This document shows, one piece after another, positions 1 to 12,910 of a stretch of 64,000 nucleotides of DNA (positions within the stretch are counted from its first letter, which is position 1; every line of letters begins with the position of its first letter). The stretch covers positions 1,097,501 to 1,161,500 of the forward strand of contig NC_134027.1 in the NCBI RefSeq assembly GCF_964204645.1, read 5' to 3'. Under the pieces are notes generated by a model. That model had not been told where the DNA came from and searched no databases. It worked only from the letters and a program-made list of their open reading frames with translations. Made by a program: the position numbers and the translations under genes. This DNA is from Tubulanus polymorphus (taxonomy: Eukaryota > Nemertea > Palaeonemertea > Tubulaniformes > Tubulanidae).

Positions 1-350
1 CGTGTAGCGTGAATTTATTACTAATACTATAAAACCAGTTCAACTTCACGATTGTGAAACAGGGGCAAAATTCAAAGTCCGAAAGCTCAAAGTTATTATA
101 ATCCTATCACAAAAGTTGTCTTTATTATTATTAGGACAACAAATTCAATCCGCATTTCTTTGCCGGAAAGTCCGATTCAGAAATAGAAAATAATATTTCA
201 CGTTGACCTAACTTTTAAATGGATTAAATAATGCCTGCCTTTTTTTAATTGAGGAAAATATCGATTTTGAATTAGGAACCTAATCGTTTAGTATTTAGCG
301 CTCTACATACCGGTATAGGTAATGGTCTCCTAAGCAAGTATTTTTCTAAG

Positions 351-490
351 ACCAGGGCCCAGTTTCACGAAAAAGTTTAAGCCTAAAATGGTTCAGTTTG
401 AATTGTTGTCCTCATTCAAAACATGAAATAACCAATAGCAATCTCACACCAAAAATTTGAGTTTAACTTTTTTGTCAAACTGAGACCAAG
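351..490. mobile_element. short inverted-repeat element, GGGCCCAGTTTCAC family, copy 1
   Basis: Starts CAGGGCCCAGTTTCACGAAA and ends with the imperfect complement TTTGTCAAACTGAGACCAAG. The roughly 135-bp body matches the copies at 1251 and 61901. No coding capacity; MITE-like. Confidence 0.75.
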
Positions 491-1250
491 TCTTATTAGG
501 ACTTAATTTATCAACACAATTCTTATCCTAACTTTAGGCCTACCTTAAATATATGTCCTCTGATAGTCTCTTTTGTGTATACAATTTGTTCTTGCAAATA
601 ATTCAATGCACAATTCATTCAAAAAATTCCTCCGGAATTTCTAGCATCCAAGAAATATCGAAGAAAATACAAAGGACTGAAGGTAGATAGCGCTGTGGTA
701 TGTCGTCGTTATGGTATAATAGTGTATGATAAAGAATCTTAATGATAAAAAACATAGAAATATTGAAAAAGAATTCAACTTACTCAGTTACACGTGATTC
801 AATTAGATTCCTAACTATGATCTGTATTCACAAACACAGGTTTGAAACTATGAGAGCATCGGTTAAAACCTTGAATATACAATGTAGGGATTTAATGTTT
901 ACTAATGTTTTAATGTAACAATAAATCTGACGGTGATAGGTTCTGGTAACATATGCAACCACCACAAAATTATACAATACGTCAATTAAAGTACGACAGT
1001 ACGTCAATGTGGACTCAGTTTAGATGTGGATCCATTCGTGATCCAGACTACTTGTTCAGTAGGACTTAGTCTGCTGGGCGGCGGCCAAGTCTACTAAAAA
1101 GTCTGCTGGACCAAATGGGGAGTATACTGTAGACCTAGTATAATGGACCTATTCCAGTTAACTGTACCCGCGAGTGTTTGTTCCACAGTTCAGATACAAC
1201 TCATGATATTGAACTTGGTCTCCAGTTATTCAGTAGGGGCCTAACATAAT

Positions 1251-1385
1251 CAGGGCCCAGTTTCACGAACAAGTTTAAGCCTAAAACGGTTAAGTTTGAA
1301 TTGTTGTCCTCATTGAAAACATGAAGTAACCAATGGCATTTACACCAAAAATTTGAGTTTAACTTTTTTGTGAAACTGAGCCAAG
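1251..1385. mobile_element. short inverted-repeat element, GGGCCCAGTTTCAC family, copy 2
   Basis: Same orientation as the copy at 351, with the shared internal segments AAGTTTAAGCCTAAAA and TTTGAATTGTTGTCCTCATT. Ends TTTTGTGAAACTGAGCCAAG. Confidence 0.75.
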
Positions 1386-1786
1386 GGCTACCTAGGTTAA
1401 ACCTTTCCCATTACTGTTTATGTAAAAAGTGAGGAACTAACAAGCAGCTACTTTACTTCATTTAGTGTTAGAGCATATTGTGAATCTGCTGGCTAATGAT
1501 TGGTTGACAGTGCTATTTTCATTAGTAAATAGCAATTACAGCTTAGGGCACACATATAACACCACATGTTAATCATCACTGTAAATGAAGTTTGCCGTGA
1601 CGTAGACACATTGTCCATAATTATTGCCATTATAAGGCCAGCTGTCATCTCAGTCCGCTGAGTTTCGCAAGAAGGTTTCCTAAATCATTCCACATCTTTT
1701 AGCGAGACCTGACAGTCCTTGATCCCGAGGAGGATGATTTAGGCCCTACAAATTTTGAGGTTACAAAAATGAAAATGTTGTCACAA

Positions 1787-1870
1787 GCGGCCTCAGTAGC
1801 TCAGCGGGGTGAGGTGAGGCGTGATGCTGTTGCATTCATTATAAGCGCTGAGTGGGTTTATGTTGGCTGC
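1787..1870 (+). repeat. possible tRNA-derived SINE head
   Basis: GCGGCCTCAGTAGCTCAGCGG includes a perfect internal Pol III box A (TAGCTCAGCGG, 1797-1807), the typical start of tRNA-derived SINEs. No convincing box B follows at the expected distance, so it may be truncated. Confidence 0.3.
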
Positions 1871-1956
1871 CTACAGTAATACGTGGTCATGAGGTTTCAT
1901 GAACAATCCTATCAGGAAACCAAGATCCAAATGATGTAAAGCAATATAAAACAAAA

Positions 1957-2692
1957 AAGAAGCAACTGCACTTTAGGTGTCCCTAATGGTCGGTCATCCT
2001 TATTACCGAGATGATGTATTTTACCGAGATCAACCGAGATGAAATTAAATATAACATATTTATTTATTCCATATCGATTTTAACCATTGAAATCATATTA
2101 TATCAGTAATAAATGCCTGCTGGGTTCATATTTTACATATTTTGTCGGATATTTTTGGAAAAATAACTTTTAACTTTACCGAGATGAGATTGTCGATCAA
2201 TCAAATTCAATGAAATTTTATTGCTAACCGAGTTTACGTTTTTTGAGTCAAAATTTTTTTAAATAAAAAAATATGTAAAATATGACTCTAGGAGGTATTT
2301 ATTACTGATATAACATGATTTCAAGCGTTAAAATCGATAAGGAATAAATAAATATGTTATATTTAATTTCATCTCGGTTGATCTCGGTAAAATACATCAT
2401 CTCGGTAATAAGGATGACCCCTAATGGTTGTGTAGGGCCTACCTAACCTTACCGTATAACGCTATTCTTTAATGACACTAGTGCCACAAAGTGGAGTGTG
2501 GTGACCTAAACTGCTATTAGACACAAGGAGCGACTGCACTTTAGGTGTCCCTAAATCTAATGGTTATGTACCTAACCTTTACCATTCCCTAAGGCATAGG
2601 CCTACCTACCAACAACACTAACTATTCTTTAATAAAATTAGCGCCACACAGCAGCAGAAAGGTGAGCTAAACTGCAGTTAGACCCAGGTGAT
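1957..2692. repeat. diverged tandem duplication interrupted by the inverted-repeat element
   Basis: GACTGCACTTTAGGTGTCCC-like sequence and the following CTAATGGTT..CCTAACCTT..CTATTCTTTAAT..GCCACA..CTAAACTGC order occurs twice: once split by the element (1957-1990 plus 2419-2521) and once intact (2519-2692). The element therefore inserted into the left copy. Confidence 0.65.
1990..2419. mobile_element. long-armed inverted-repeat transposon (MITE / foldback type)
   Basis: The left arm beginning GGTCATCCTTATTACCGAG and the right arm ending CTCGGTAATAAGGATGACC are near-perfect reverse complements. Pairing continues inward with lower identity for well over 100 bp. There is no transposase reading frame, so the element is non-autonomous. 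It is flanked by the direct repeat CCCTAATGGT (1981-1990 and 2419-2428), an 8-10 bp target duplication as made by hAT or Mutator-like transposases. The long arms favour a Mutator-like or foldback family, but this is inference. Confidence 0.85.
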
Positions 2693-4373
2693 AAACAAAA
2701 TATAGGCTATAGATAAGAGTTTAGATGACGTAGTCTTAATAATAATAATCACATAATTGCGATGTATGTATGACGATTTGATTACTGCTGAACCCGGAAC
2801 CCGGAAATACGAGAAAAAACCAACTGACCTCCTCGCGGCAGTTCTCTACAGTTTCTGACGTATTCAAAGCGATTCTATTGACTGAATTCACATCCATCTG
2901 TTTGTTTTATATCCATTTATGAGCAACATTCAATCATTCCGTCAAAAATTGGCGATCAATCGACGAAAATATTACAAAAACATTTACGAAATTTCAGAAT
3001 TTCTAGAGCTCGGCTCCACACGTAATGAGACGCGATAAACTTCGATCCGCGTCGAACACACACCGCAATAGACTCCGCGCCGCACCGAATCACGACTTAC
3101 TGAAATACAAACTCGCTCTAGACTGGACGAAACGATTAATCTTAGACTGGTTGCCTGCCCAGAGACCGGTAACCAGTCTTACAATAGACCTCGGCGCGGG
3201 TGACTCAAATCTGTCAGTAATGAAACGATATTCCTCAGATCAATTAAATTCATAGATTCAGTATTTACACTTATTCACCTGTCAAAACTGATTCTTCCCA
3301 TGAATTCAGACGACAATTTTCTACCCGAAACATATCTACGACTCTAGATTTAGACTCCGCTTGGAAGCAGTCCTTCACATGATGTAGGCTTTAACAAACG
3401 TCTCAGAGGTTGTATGTAGTGATGCGATTGCAAAAAGAATTCGAATGGAAATGAACTTGAGATGAAAAAACGAAACAATTTTTCTACTTGAAAATAGCTC
3501 ATTTTAATGCGACTATTTGGAATTGACGTTGTCGCGATATATTTTAGAAACGACAGTACGACTTATTCTCCAGGAGGTAGCGCCTCCCAGTGTTGACTTT
3601 ATTAACTATCAACTCGGAATCTAATGCGTGTATAAAAAACCAAATAAAACATTGAAACATTTTCAATTAACGGTTATAACTCGGTACTCAGGGATCTTTG
3701 AAGTATTCGGTGAATGCGGCTTCGGTCACATTTAATGTTGATCCTTTACTTTGAAAAGTTCCTTTCAAATATGAATTGATCTTTAACGCTCTTTGATATT
3801 GCGGTCGCGCCTAAAATCCTACATAATGGACAAACCTTGTTCTCGCCAACATTTCGTTCAGTTTTGATGGCTAAAAAGTGAACATTTTCAACTCATTTGA
3901 ACTAGCCTTCCTCTTACCTAGGTCTCACTTAAAAGAATGTTAATGTTACCTTTTTTTTACTAACAAGAAACAAAGTCTTTGTTGTCGTGTCGTTATAAAC
4001 GTAGGTTGAGTGTGTAGATTGATAGTTTCGGTTATTATGAATGTTTTGATGATGATGAGAGAGAGATGAGATTTGGGAGAAGGCGAGGCTGCTGTGTTAC
4101 TGATGCACTGAGTTTGTCATCATCTGTCGTTGTTATACCTGGTTCGCACGGATCAATGAGAGAAACCACGCAGTTCTCATCGACGTATTAAGATAACAAT
4201 CGTGTATTCGATAATTGCGATCAACCCTCTTGCCCTTCTGAACACGTTTGTTACATTCTGGATTACATGCCAAAATTTAGATTTGCTGCAACTTCGCTAA
4301 TGCGGTTTTCATGTTTCACCTGTTCCCCACTTGTCGAAAGAGAGGCTTCAGATTGCGTTATGGTCACGTGTTT

Positions 4374-4432
4374 AACATCGCCAACAGCAGACGAAACAGG
4401 CAGTTAAACACGGCAATGAATTCCGTCGATTT
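4374..4432 (+). repeat. 60-bp dispersed repeat, copy 1
   Basis: TCGCCAACAGCAGACGAAAC through GAATTCCGTCGATTTTA. Nearly identical, in reverse orientation, to 9174-9232. No known element recognised. Confidence 0.85.
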
Positions 4433-7400
4433 TATTACTGCATTATCAAAACCTCTGAACGATATGATTTTTTTTCGGGTACGCGTGCGCCCGCGGGTTA
4501 CGAAATCGAAGGTGACGCATATTCCGAGTAACAGTGGCCGCATGCTCTGATCGATTAAACCTCTCCCACCGGTAAAAAGCCATTTATTTTGACCGGTAAA
4601 ACATCCCGAATAAATTGACACAGAAAAAATCGTCTTCCGCGAAACGAGGCTGTAACAGACGTCAAACATCGAATAATGAAAAATCGACCAAACACAAAAC
4701 ACAAAAACAAAAGCAAATACATTTTTATTGTAAGATAAGTGACAGCTGCGGCATGTTGTCGGTTCCTGCAGCTTCTTATCATTAGCGATCTTAGAACACT
4801 CGAATAGATCTCATGTGTTTGCGAAAAGAAAATCTAATGGTTTTTGGACACGCGATCGTAAAACTGAGTAGACGATCAGAATTCGGATTACATAATAAAA
4901 ACATAGATATTATCAACAATATAGAATCACACAGAATAAAGAGAACGAGAATCTGAAATGTTCTATCTAAACAAAATCAAAAACTGTTGAACTGGATCCA
5001 GAATTGTAAGATTTCCCGTTGTTATAACGGTTAGCAACTAGTATATACGTGTATTAGAATAGATTAATCAATAATGACATATTGATATTCATAATTAAAA
5101 GCGAAATCTGTCTCAACTACAACTAGTCAAAGTACAGCATGATTATCTCGAGAATGAGGGTTGTTTAAAGTATGTTGCTATGCTCGCGTTATTATAGGTA
5201 GTTAGCCCGTATTTGTTACAGAACTCAAGACAGCTTAATCAACGATTACGTAATTTACCAGAGCTTCTGCCGGAGAGAGAGAGAGTCTTATCGACGACTT
5301 AATTATTCCTTATCGTAATATTATGTCTACAAGATAACAGCAGGTTCAATCAGTGTTTTCCATCCCCCAGGCCTCCGATAGCTTGAAGCTTGAAGAAAAA
5401 AACGGATTGCGACTTCAATCAAAGTTATATATAGAAGAACTCACCAAAATCATCATTTTTAGAAAATAAAGAATCTGAAATCTTTAGTGCACTTTTTATC
5501 TCTCGTAAAAGTAGCTATTTCAGTAGTGCATCGAATAAAGACCCACATTTTATCTTTTTTTCGGTGAAAATATAGGTCCCGAAGAGGAAGACATATTTCT
5601 GACTTAATGAATAAAAGACTTTTAACTAACTAACTCACTTTTAATTTTGTTATTTTCAAAATTCATTATTTTCGTTAAGTTATTCGTAAGGATGAAAGTA
5701 AAACTAAGAGGTATTGGCGTTTAGACTCAATTCCACGAGCCATTTTCAAAACATGCTCGCATAGTTTTCCTTCCTAAAACGTGGATGTAAATCATCGACA
5801 GTCATTTGTCTATGGAACCCAATAGTAATTTCCAGCGCCCACAATACTGCACTATATCGGACGATAAGAAACCTAACAAAGGCGTTGACACAATGTGAAC
5901 TGTTTCGGGCTGTAAAATATTTAAAATCATGCTCCACGTAAATGCGCTACACGTGTTTTAACAGCGATTACACGATCAAAACTTGTCAACACCAATCACT
6001 TTCTCTTCTACAAGTTCGTGGTAATACTAACTTGCTTATCACCGTTTTATCGTTGCAACCTTTCGCTTGATGAAAATTGCAAACGAATTTCAATGAAATG
6101 ATGGTTCCCGGATCAGGAGTTGCGATTCGGGGGTGGTGAAAGAATGGTTGTTCCGAGTGGCTGCCAAACACTGATACTGACGCTACGATGAGCAGGTTCT
6201 GTTTACTAGAGAGTAATTAGCCTTCTTCTGAATCATGTAAATAAATCGTGTCACCGGGGCCCAGGATTGTTACAGTGTGAATGATTGTTTGCACGAATTG
6301 GAACCGAAATTCACAGTTCTTTAAAAAAAACTAGAAAATTCTGTAAATTCGACCGATTCAACTTCACCAGATCTGGTAGGCTTCTTCGATTTCCGATTTC
6401 AAAATCAAACCTGCTTCGATTCCGGCAGATGTGACTGATGGGTTTTGAAGGGATGCGGAATCAAATCAAATGAAATCATTGAATCAAATAGATAAGACAA
6501 GAAAGACTGTTACAGCCAATGTTTACAATAAATAAAGGCAACTGTACAGACAGCCTCTTAGATTCAGATATTTAGTGCCCTTTGTTATGTAGGTACCTAA
6601 AGTACCTTTCTCAAATTGTTCCCTTTATGGGGGTACCGCTATAGAATAGAATACCACAAAAATCTTACCACAAAAATCATGTTACGTGAGTCTTGGGGCT
6701 GGGTTTAAGTGAAATGCCTATTTAGATCACGTATAGAATGACTTGTATCTTTAGACTCCTGTAAAACCAAAACAATAGTGATTCGTTCAAGTAGCGGAAT
6801 GTTTTCCCACCATAGATCAGCGTAATTTCAATTAAGAAAAACGATTCTTCTCGCAAAAAATCCGTTAGATTTAAAACGTGCCCGGCCTCGCACTCATGGT
6901 TGATTGGTAGCTGATATTATTCCAGTCTGATGAACCGGGCAGGTGTACAGTGTCTACAGTCGTTATTTCCAGGTGAAATATTTTTTGACTCGTGTTTAAT
7001 TGGGCGAAAAAGTCGGAGCGAATTTTTTTGCGATCGCGAGCTGCATTCGAAATATTAATTTCACTTCGCCGCGTAACCGTGAAGTTTCATTTTGTTAAAT
7101 AAACATTTATCTTCAGATCGGTTTGACATTTACCCATAGCGCCGCGGCCCGGGACGTGTGCCGAGATGTGGACGGTTTTGTTTCGGGCGCAGCGACGCGA
7201 CGCACCGTCCCTTGCATTAAAAAGCCAAACGATTCCGCGAAAAAATGATGGATAAACAAACAAATGCAGGGCGGATCCAGCAGAATGGGAGATGAGAGGG
7301 AGCCAAAACTTACTTTTGTGTGGAGGGGAGTTTGGAGGCCAAATTCCAAGAAAAGTTTAGAAGTATGGATAATTTTCTGAGTATCGATAGAGTAATTCTA

Positions 7401-9173
7401 AAACATAACGATGTGAATATGTTGTCTTGGCAAAAAAAGGGAAGCGGCGGGAAATCCAGTTCTTTCTAAAGACTGACTAAAGAATTTGTCTTAACGATTG
7501 TATCTAAATTCACGTTTCTAACCTTTCCTTGAGTATAATCATATGTTCTCTAGAAATAACACTCAATACTGACTCTGTGAAGATGAGATTTGAGATAGAT
7601 CTCGGGACTAACAGATAGATAAACTTCGATTTTTCTCAGTATATCTGAAATGAGATTGCTGTCAGAGAATCATAAAAGCCAAAATGACGAGTCGGATCAC
7701 CGTGAATTCGACTCGCCGAGAAATCACTTAATTTCACATGAGGCTCGTATTAAAACATCTTAAATAACACGTGTTGTAAGGCTTGTAAAAACCGTACATC
7801 GTGAGCGGTGTTCGAATAGTTCCCGTGAGACACACCACCACCCGGTGTACCACGCGTCGCCACAGTGCTCGGAAATTTGTTTCTTTTCGAAGTTACTCAC
7901 GTTTTCACTATGTTTTACACAGTAATTGATGGTGCTTTTAGGGGTTTTTAGAGTTAAGTGCTTTAAACCGTTGTGTGAGAAGGAGCGCCCGTCTTGTCAA
8001 TAATGACCTCTTTATTTTCCTGGAACGTTTTCACAAGATTCCCGCACGAATCTCGAGGCCAAATATCTTTACATCCCTCCTCACCCGCTGGGGGCATTAT
8101 CAGCAGGTTCGGGGACTTCTTTTCCATCCAACCCGCTGATCGCCACTCAGGGCAATATGATCAGGTTAAAATAAATTGCCATTGGTAAGAAACCTTAACA
8201 AAGCCAAATTATAGGATTGAGTTCCTCTGTGGAGTTAAAATATTTGAAATGGACAAAATTTAACCAGTTAAACTGGAAAAAGAAAAGTGGAACTGGATCA
8301 AGACGCTTTTGAATTAAGATTAGTTCATCTTTTTGTGAGTTAAACTTTTCAAATATTTTTGACTCGACAGCCAAATGATAACCGAGACCTGTGGAGTGGA
8401 TCCTGGATTCGAAACCGATGCGCCTTTGATCGCGACCAGCGACTGATTCATAGCTGACATCTCAAATAACATCCCATTTCGTAAAATACACGCGGCTCCT
8501 AAATCTGAATTTTATAACCCAAAAGTATTTATGATATGTTTCAAGTTATTTGTTTATTTCAATACGGTATCCAAGGTCTAAGATCAAGGTTGTGAGTGAC
8601 TGACCGACCGAACGCTTGAGATCAAAGGCCTGGAGAAACCGCCCGATCGATATGGGTGGCATAAACCAATCGGTAAGAAGGATTAGACTCATATGTCGTG
8701 CCAGTAGAGATCACCTGGAAGCGGGGGTGAGATGGATTATCATTGGGAGCCACATGTCACTGATCTGTATCGTTAATCCGCGCGCGGCCATTAGTAATGT
8801 CTACACATAGTTTATATGGACAGACAAAAAACATGTATTCCATATTTCGACCTCACAAGACGCTGGTCAAACCGTCTCACGTTTTTAGAGAGACATGACA
8901 TGATATCCATACCATTGGCTGCTGTTGATTAGTGGTTTTTTTCTGAACTGCAAATTGAAACATCTATAAGGTTTTTTTACCAAGTTCAATTGAGTCCAAG
9001 TCGATAGAGAATTAAAAAGTTGGTTCCAGTTCCGGGTCCTGATTTGTTTAAATCCATCATCCTTGATATCGTACCGAAAAACTCGATAAAAAGAGTTTAT
9101 AGAACATTTACAGAATAGTAAAGGCAAAGTACCTTGACCTTTGAAATCAGATTATGAGAAACTAAAGATTCTA

Positions 9174-9232
9174 AAATCGACGGAATTCATTGCCGAGTTT
9201 AACGGCCTGTTTCGTCTGCTGTTGGCGAGGAT
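9174..9232 (-). repeat. 60-bp dispersed repeat, copy 2 (inverted)
   Basis: The reverse complement of this stretch matches 4374-4432 with only a few mismatches, and similarity ends abruptly on both sides. Confidence 0.85.
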
Positions 9233-9363
9233 AAGAAAACGACTTTTAAAACGATGAGTATGAAGAAAGATTGTGGCGGCGCAGAAATAATTTCCTAATA
9301 AAGGAAAGCAAAATAAAGCATCGTCAAAGACATAACAAAATATGAAAACGTGGGAATTGATGA

Positions 9364-9455
9364 AGTTAAGAATGAATGGTAGATGTTGTAGAGATGTGAC
9401 ACAGTCAGGAGTAAAGAATGAATGGTAGATGTTGTAGAGATGTGACACAGTCAGG
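9364..9455. repeat. 46-bp tandem duplication
   Basis: AAGAATGAATGGTAGATGTT begins at 9368 and recurs 46 bp later. The copies are essentially identical to GTGACACAGTCAGG, implying recent slippage. Confidence 0.92.
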
Positions 9456-9570
9456 TGGAATTGTGTAATTACCATCTTTATACCACTTAACATTCACGTG
9501 TACAGGATACGAGGACCTGGTACCATTAACCCCGGTACACCTGGGCTACAGACTCACTGCGTAACTCTTA

Positions 9571-9592
9571 CTGCTGCTGCTGCTGCTGCTGG
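9571..9592. repeat. CTG trinucleotide microsatellite
   Basis: Seven CTG units. A similar run of about six is at 50207-50225, near the irx promoter region. Confidence 0.95.
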
Positions 9593-10515
9593 TGCAAGTG
9601 CATCCAGATGTTTCAGGTAATAGATGATGGATATTACAGATGTAACAATTCAGTTTTGTTTGTGTGTGTACACTGAGCGTAAGGTGTTTCAAACTCATCA
9701 ATATTTTTACGATTGCGTAATATTAACGGGATTCGAACCCGGCAGTGACTCGCGGCAATTCTTCAAGTTCCCGCCGCCATATTATTCTAGCGATCACTGA
9801 TGCGTTACAGATTTTATTTACTCGAAAACGGGCGCGTATTTAAAAAAAAAATCGTCGCTATAATTCATCCGTAAATAATCAGTCCAGATTCTCCTCACGG
9901 CAACGCGTTTTGGCGGGCGATTTAAACCCGCAAAAATACCTCGGTATCTTATCGATAATTTCTCCTGTTACGAAACCTAATTTTCGTCGATTTCACGGTG
10001 AATTTATCACCGAATTTGACGCATGATGAGATGCAATTTATACCGACCACTTTTTGTTGCCACCAAAAACTCGTATTTTCGGATAACGGACTTTTTTTCA
10101 TCCGTACAGACTGAATAAATCAAGAAATCTTCTTCTAAATGACATTTTCTACGATTTTCTTTCGACTGATTTGTTTTTATATTTTAAACACGACTTTGAA
10201 AATCATATTCTATTTTCTTGAAGTTGTAAACGGGAGATCTCAAAAGTGGGTTATTGAAAACATGGAATATTGAACAACATTCGGGTAGTGTTGGTCAAGA
10301 CCAGGGGTCTTCACCTTCCACGAAGCCCAGTTTCAGAAATCGTCTCAAATCACAAAACTTGGCTTAGATTTCATTTGAGTTGTGTGGAATTAAGCAAACA
10401 TCTGTTGCACTAGATTTGGAAGTAAAATGCTTTTAAATCAATATATTACAAGAGACACATGTTTGGCATGAAATCCCAGGAAATGGAACCATAGCGTCGT
10501 GACTGCGACCATCAC

Positions 10516-10587
10516 GGCCTGTTGGTCTAGCGGTATGATTCTCGCTTTGGGTGCGAGAGGTCCCGGGTTCGATTCCCGGACAGGCCC
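10516..10587 (+). tRNA. tRNA-Pro (anticodon UGG)
   Basis: A complete 72-nt cloverleaf. The acceptor stem GGCCTGT pairs perfectly with ACAGGCC, with discriminator C. The D arm follows box A TGGTCTAGCGG. The anticodon stem CTCGC/GCGAG encloses the loop TTTGGGT with TGG at 10548-10550. The variable loop is AGGTC. The T arm CCGGG/CCCGG encloses TTCGATT (box B). No intron and no encoded CCA. A TTTT run at about 10597 suits Pol III termination. It reads proline codons and looks fully functional. Confidence 0.97.
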
Positions 10588-11219
10588 AACGGTTCATTTT
10601 GGCGCATTTTACAAGTCAAATAACGCATATAATCAGGGGTTATAAAAACTATCACGCGGGTCTGTCATGTAGATAGATCACTTATTGTGTTTGACCATGT
10701 ACTCATGGCCCCCAATAAATACATTAAATGACTATGTTTTTATAAATCTTTAGGATTTCTCAGTTATTCCAACCGGGTATAACATAGAGCTATATAAACA
10801 CGGTACTGCTAGTTCGACGACGGAAGATTAGTTTTGACACCGCGAGATGAGACCCGACGCTCGCTATCAGACCCAAACGAGAGAAACTCACGAAACCACT
10901 CGGTGAAACATAACGACAACCGTCGCTTTTACATGGAATAAACTACACGAAAACACGTATTTCGATAATGTTTGCATTGGAAAATTAGTTAGATTTAACA
11001 CCTTTGCGAAGCAGAAGATTCCATCGTCGCGTCCCCGAGGAGAGTCGAGGCGTTCGGGTATGGATATCAGGTGGCCGAGTCTTGTCTGACTTTACGAGTT
11101 CAGTTGTAATAGACCACGGTAAAGAACACGTAGAAAATTGTAAACCTAATGATTTGTTTTCGTGCCGAGTTCGTCTGTTTGTTCGTCCATTAATTCCAAC
11201 TAAGCAAGCGGTAATGACA

Positions 11220-11290
11220 CCCGTGGGGTTCGAACCCACTGTTTTAGTTATTAGCGCGAACAGACACCGTCACCCCTAGCGACCCCGATA
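11220..11290 (-). repeat. tRNA-derived repeat (SINE-head-like)
   Basis: The minus strand has a perfect T-arm, GTGGG-TTCGAAC-CCCAC (box B at 11226-11236), with CTAGGGGTGACGG about 40 nt before it resembling a D arm. The acceptor halves do not pair and the anticodon arm is poor. It fits a tRNA-derived SINE or a degenerate tRNA. Confidence 0.4.
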
Positions 11291-12720
11291 GAATTACGCA
11301 CAGAAATATCTAATTACTCGTTTTGGCACATGTTACCGCTGACACAAAAAGTAAACCTACCTTTATCTCACATCGTTAACGTTTTTTAGTCGTCGTCGAT
11401 TTTTCAGTTTCTAAGCGCATAGAGGAACGTTTTATACGTTGCTAGTTGGAAACTTAATCAGTTCTGAGCCGAGTTAGTCCCATAGTTCAGAGGACCATAC
11501 TCTGTTCAAGAACCAGTTCCCCTAGAACCCGGTTCCATTGCCCAAGACCCATTTCCACAATCTAGAGAACACTGTGCCCACTGCCCACTGATGACTCAGT
11601 TCTACAGTTCAGATTTCAGTTCCAGTAGGCCCCCACAGGAGCCACTCAATTCCATCATTTTTCTTGTTAGATGTGGAAGTTGAAACTAGAGTCAAATTCA
11701 AACTGAAAATCAACTGTGGAACTCAGACACAAGATGTTATCCACACATACTTCAGTGTGGCTTGATAGGGCAACATTTTGCGGATACTTGTCTTTCCAGA
11801 TAACACAGTGGATAGTTCATGGTTATTGACACTGAAGAATCAGTTTATTTCGAATGTTTAAACTCAACAGTCAAATCTCGCGACTTATCTACACGGATAC
11901 GAAAGTGACAAAGAATCAAATCAAACGCATTACACGCTGTTCCACAATAATATATCTATTAGTGACGACATTAGCAGCTGTCCGTCAGAAAGCGTTCGCT
12001 GATTTCCGTAATCGACGCTCGGAGAACGATGATCTCCGAGTTGATGAGGAATCTACCCGGGTGTGAATCGTCACAACGACTCAATCATCGTCAAGATAAT
12101 AATACAAACCTGTCACAAGACGAACGCCTGATGAATATATTAGCTGTACAGTGAGAGAGAAGGGTCAGACCAGCTGATATTAAACTCATCAGGGCAAGTG
12201 TGTACGTCTTTATCGCCTACTATTGTCTTATATCGAAGAACTATTGTCTAATATCGCAGATAATGGGCTATTCACACCTAGTGTGCGGTATTAGTGTTTG
12301 CGGCATCAATAAAGCTCATATCTTCGTTTAAACAGGCTCTCAGTCATCGACACTTCTGGTAATATTAATTAACTGACCAGTGTTGAGTTCGTGACTTTAG
12401 CGCGCTATCGGTGGTCATTCGATTGTCCCTTCGGTCAAATAGACACGTGTACAGATTTGATAAGTGTCATTTATCAAATTTCGTCCAGAAACAAATATCC
12501 GATGCTGTTCGGCGTTGCACGGCGTTGCTTTGACAAGGGAAATAATGCGTATTGCAGTTAGCTGTGTATATTCATAATCGTCGGTGTTTATCCAAATTAA
12601 ATCCCAGTAAGAGAGAGTAATTTTGATGTACAATTAATGAATTCTTAACCTTGTTCGACTTCATTGGATATTGGTTAGAATAGACATTTTCCTGCTGGGG
12701 AGCAAGTTAAATCGACAAAA

Positions 12721-12910
12721 CTGTGTAACTGGGTCCACAGTCCCACTAAACCAACACAACTGCGGAACTGGGTCCAGTGTCAAATTAAACCCACACATTT
12801 CTGCGGAACTGGGTCCAGAGGCCCATTAAACCCATACGACTGCGGAACCGGACCCAGAACTGTGGAACTGAATCCAGATTCGGGTCGTGGGTTCAAGGTT
12901 AAACCAATTA
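12721..12910. repeat. 39-bp minisatellite, short array
   Basis: Three to four units reading GCGGAACTGGGTCCAG..AAACCCACACA with spacings of about 39-41 bp, then decayed copies. Confidence 0.8.

Larger units (their letters stand above)
2700..10515. other. intergenic, mostly unassigned
   Basis: Short open frames only, none with a recognised domain. Contains the 60-bp repeat pair (4374, 9174), the 46-bp duplication and a minus-strand B-box relic at 9729-9739. The stretch 3000-3260 is CpG-richer and has a 76-codon frame (MRRDKLRSASN..) that I cannot identify. Confidence 0.6.

Noticed and set aside
11220-11290. A second functional tRNA gene
   Set aside because: The T arm is perfect, but the acceptor halves do not pair and the anticodon arm fails, so it is listed only as a tRNA-derived repeat.
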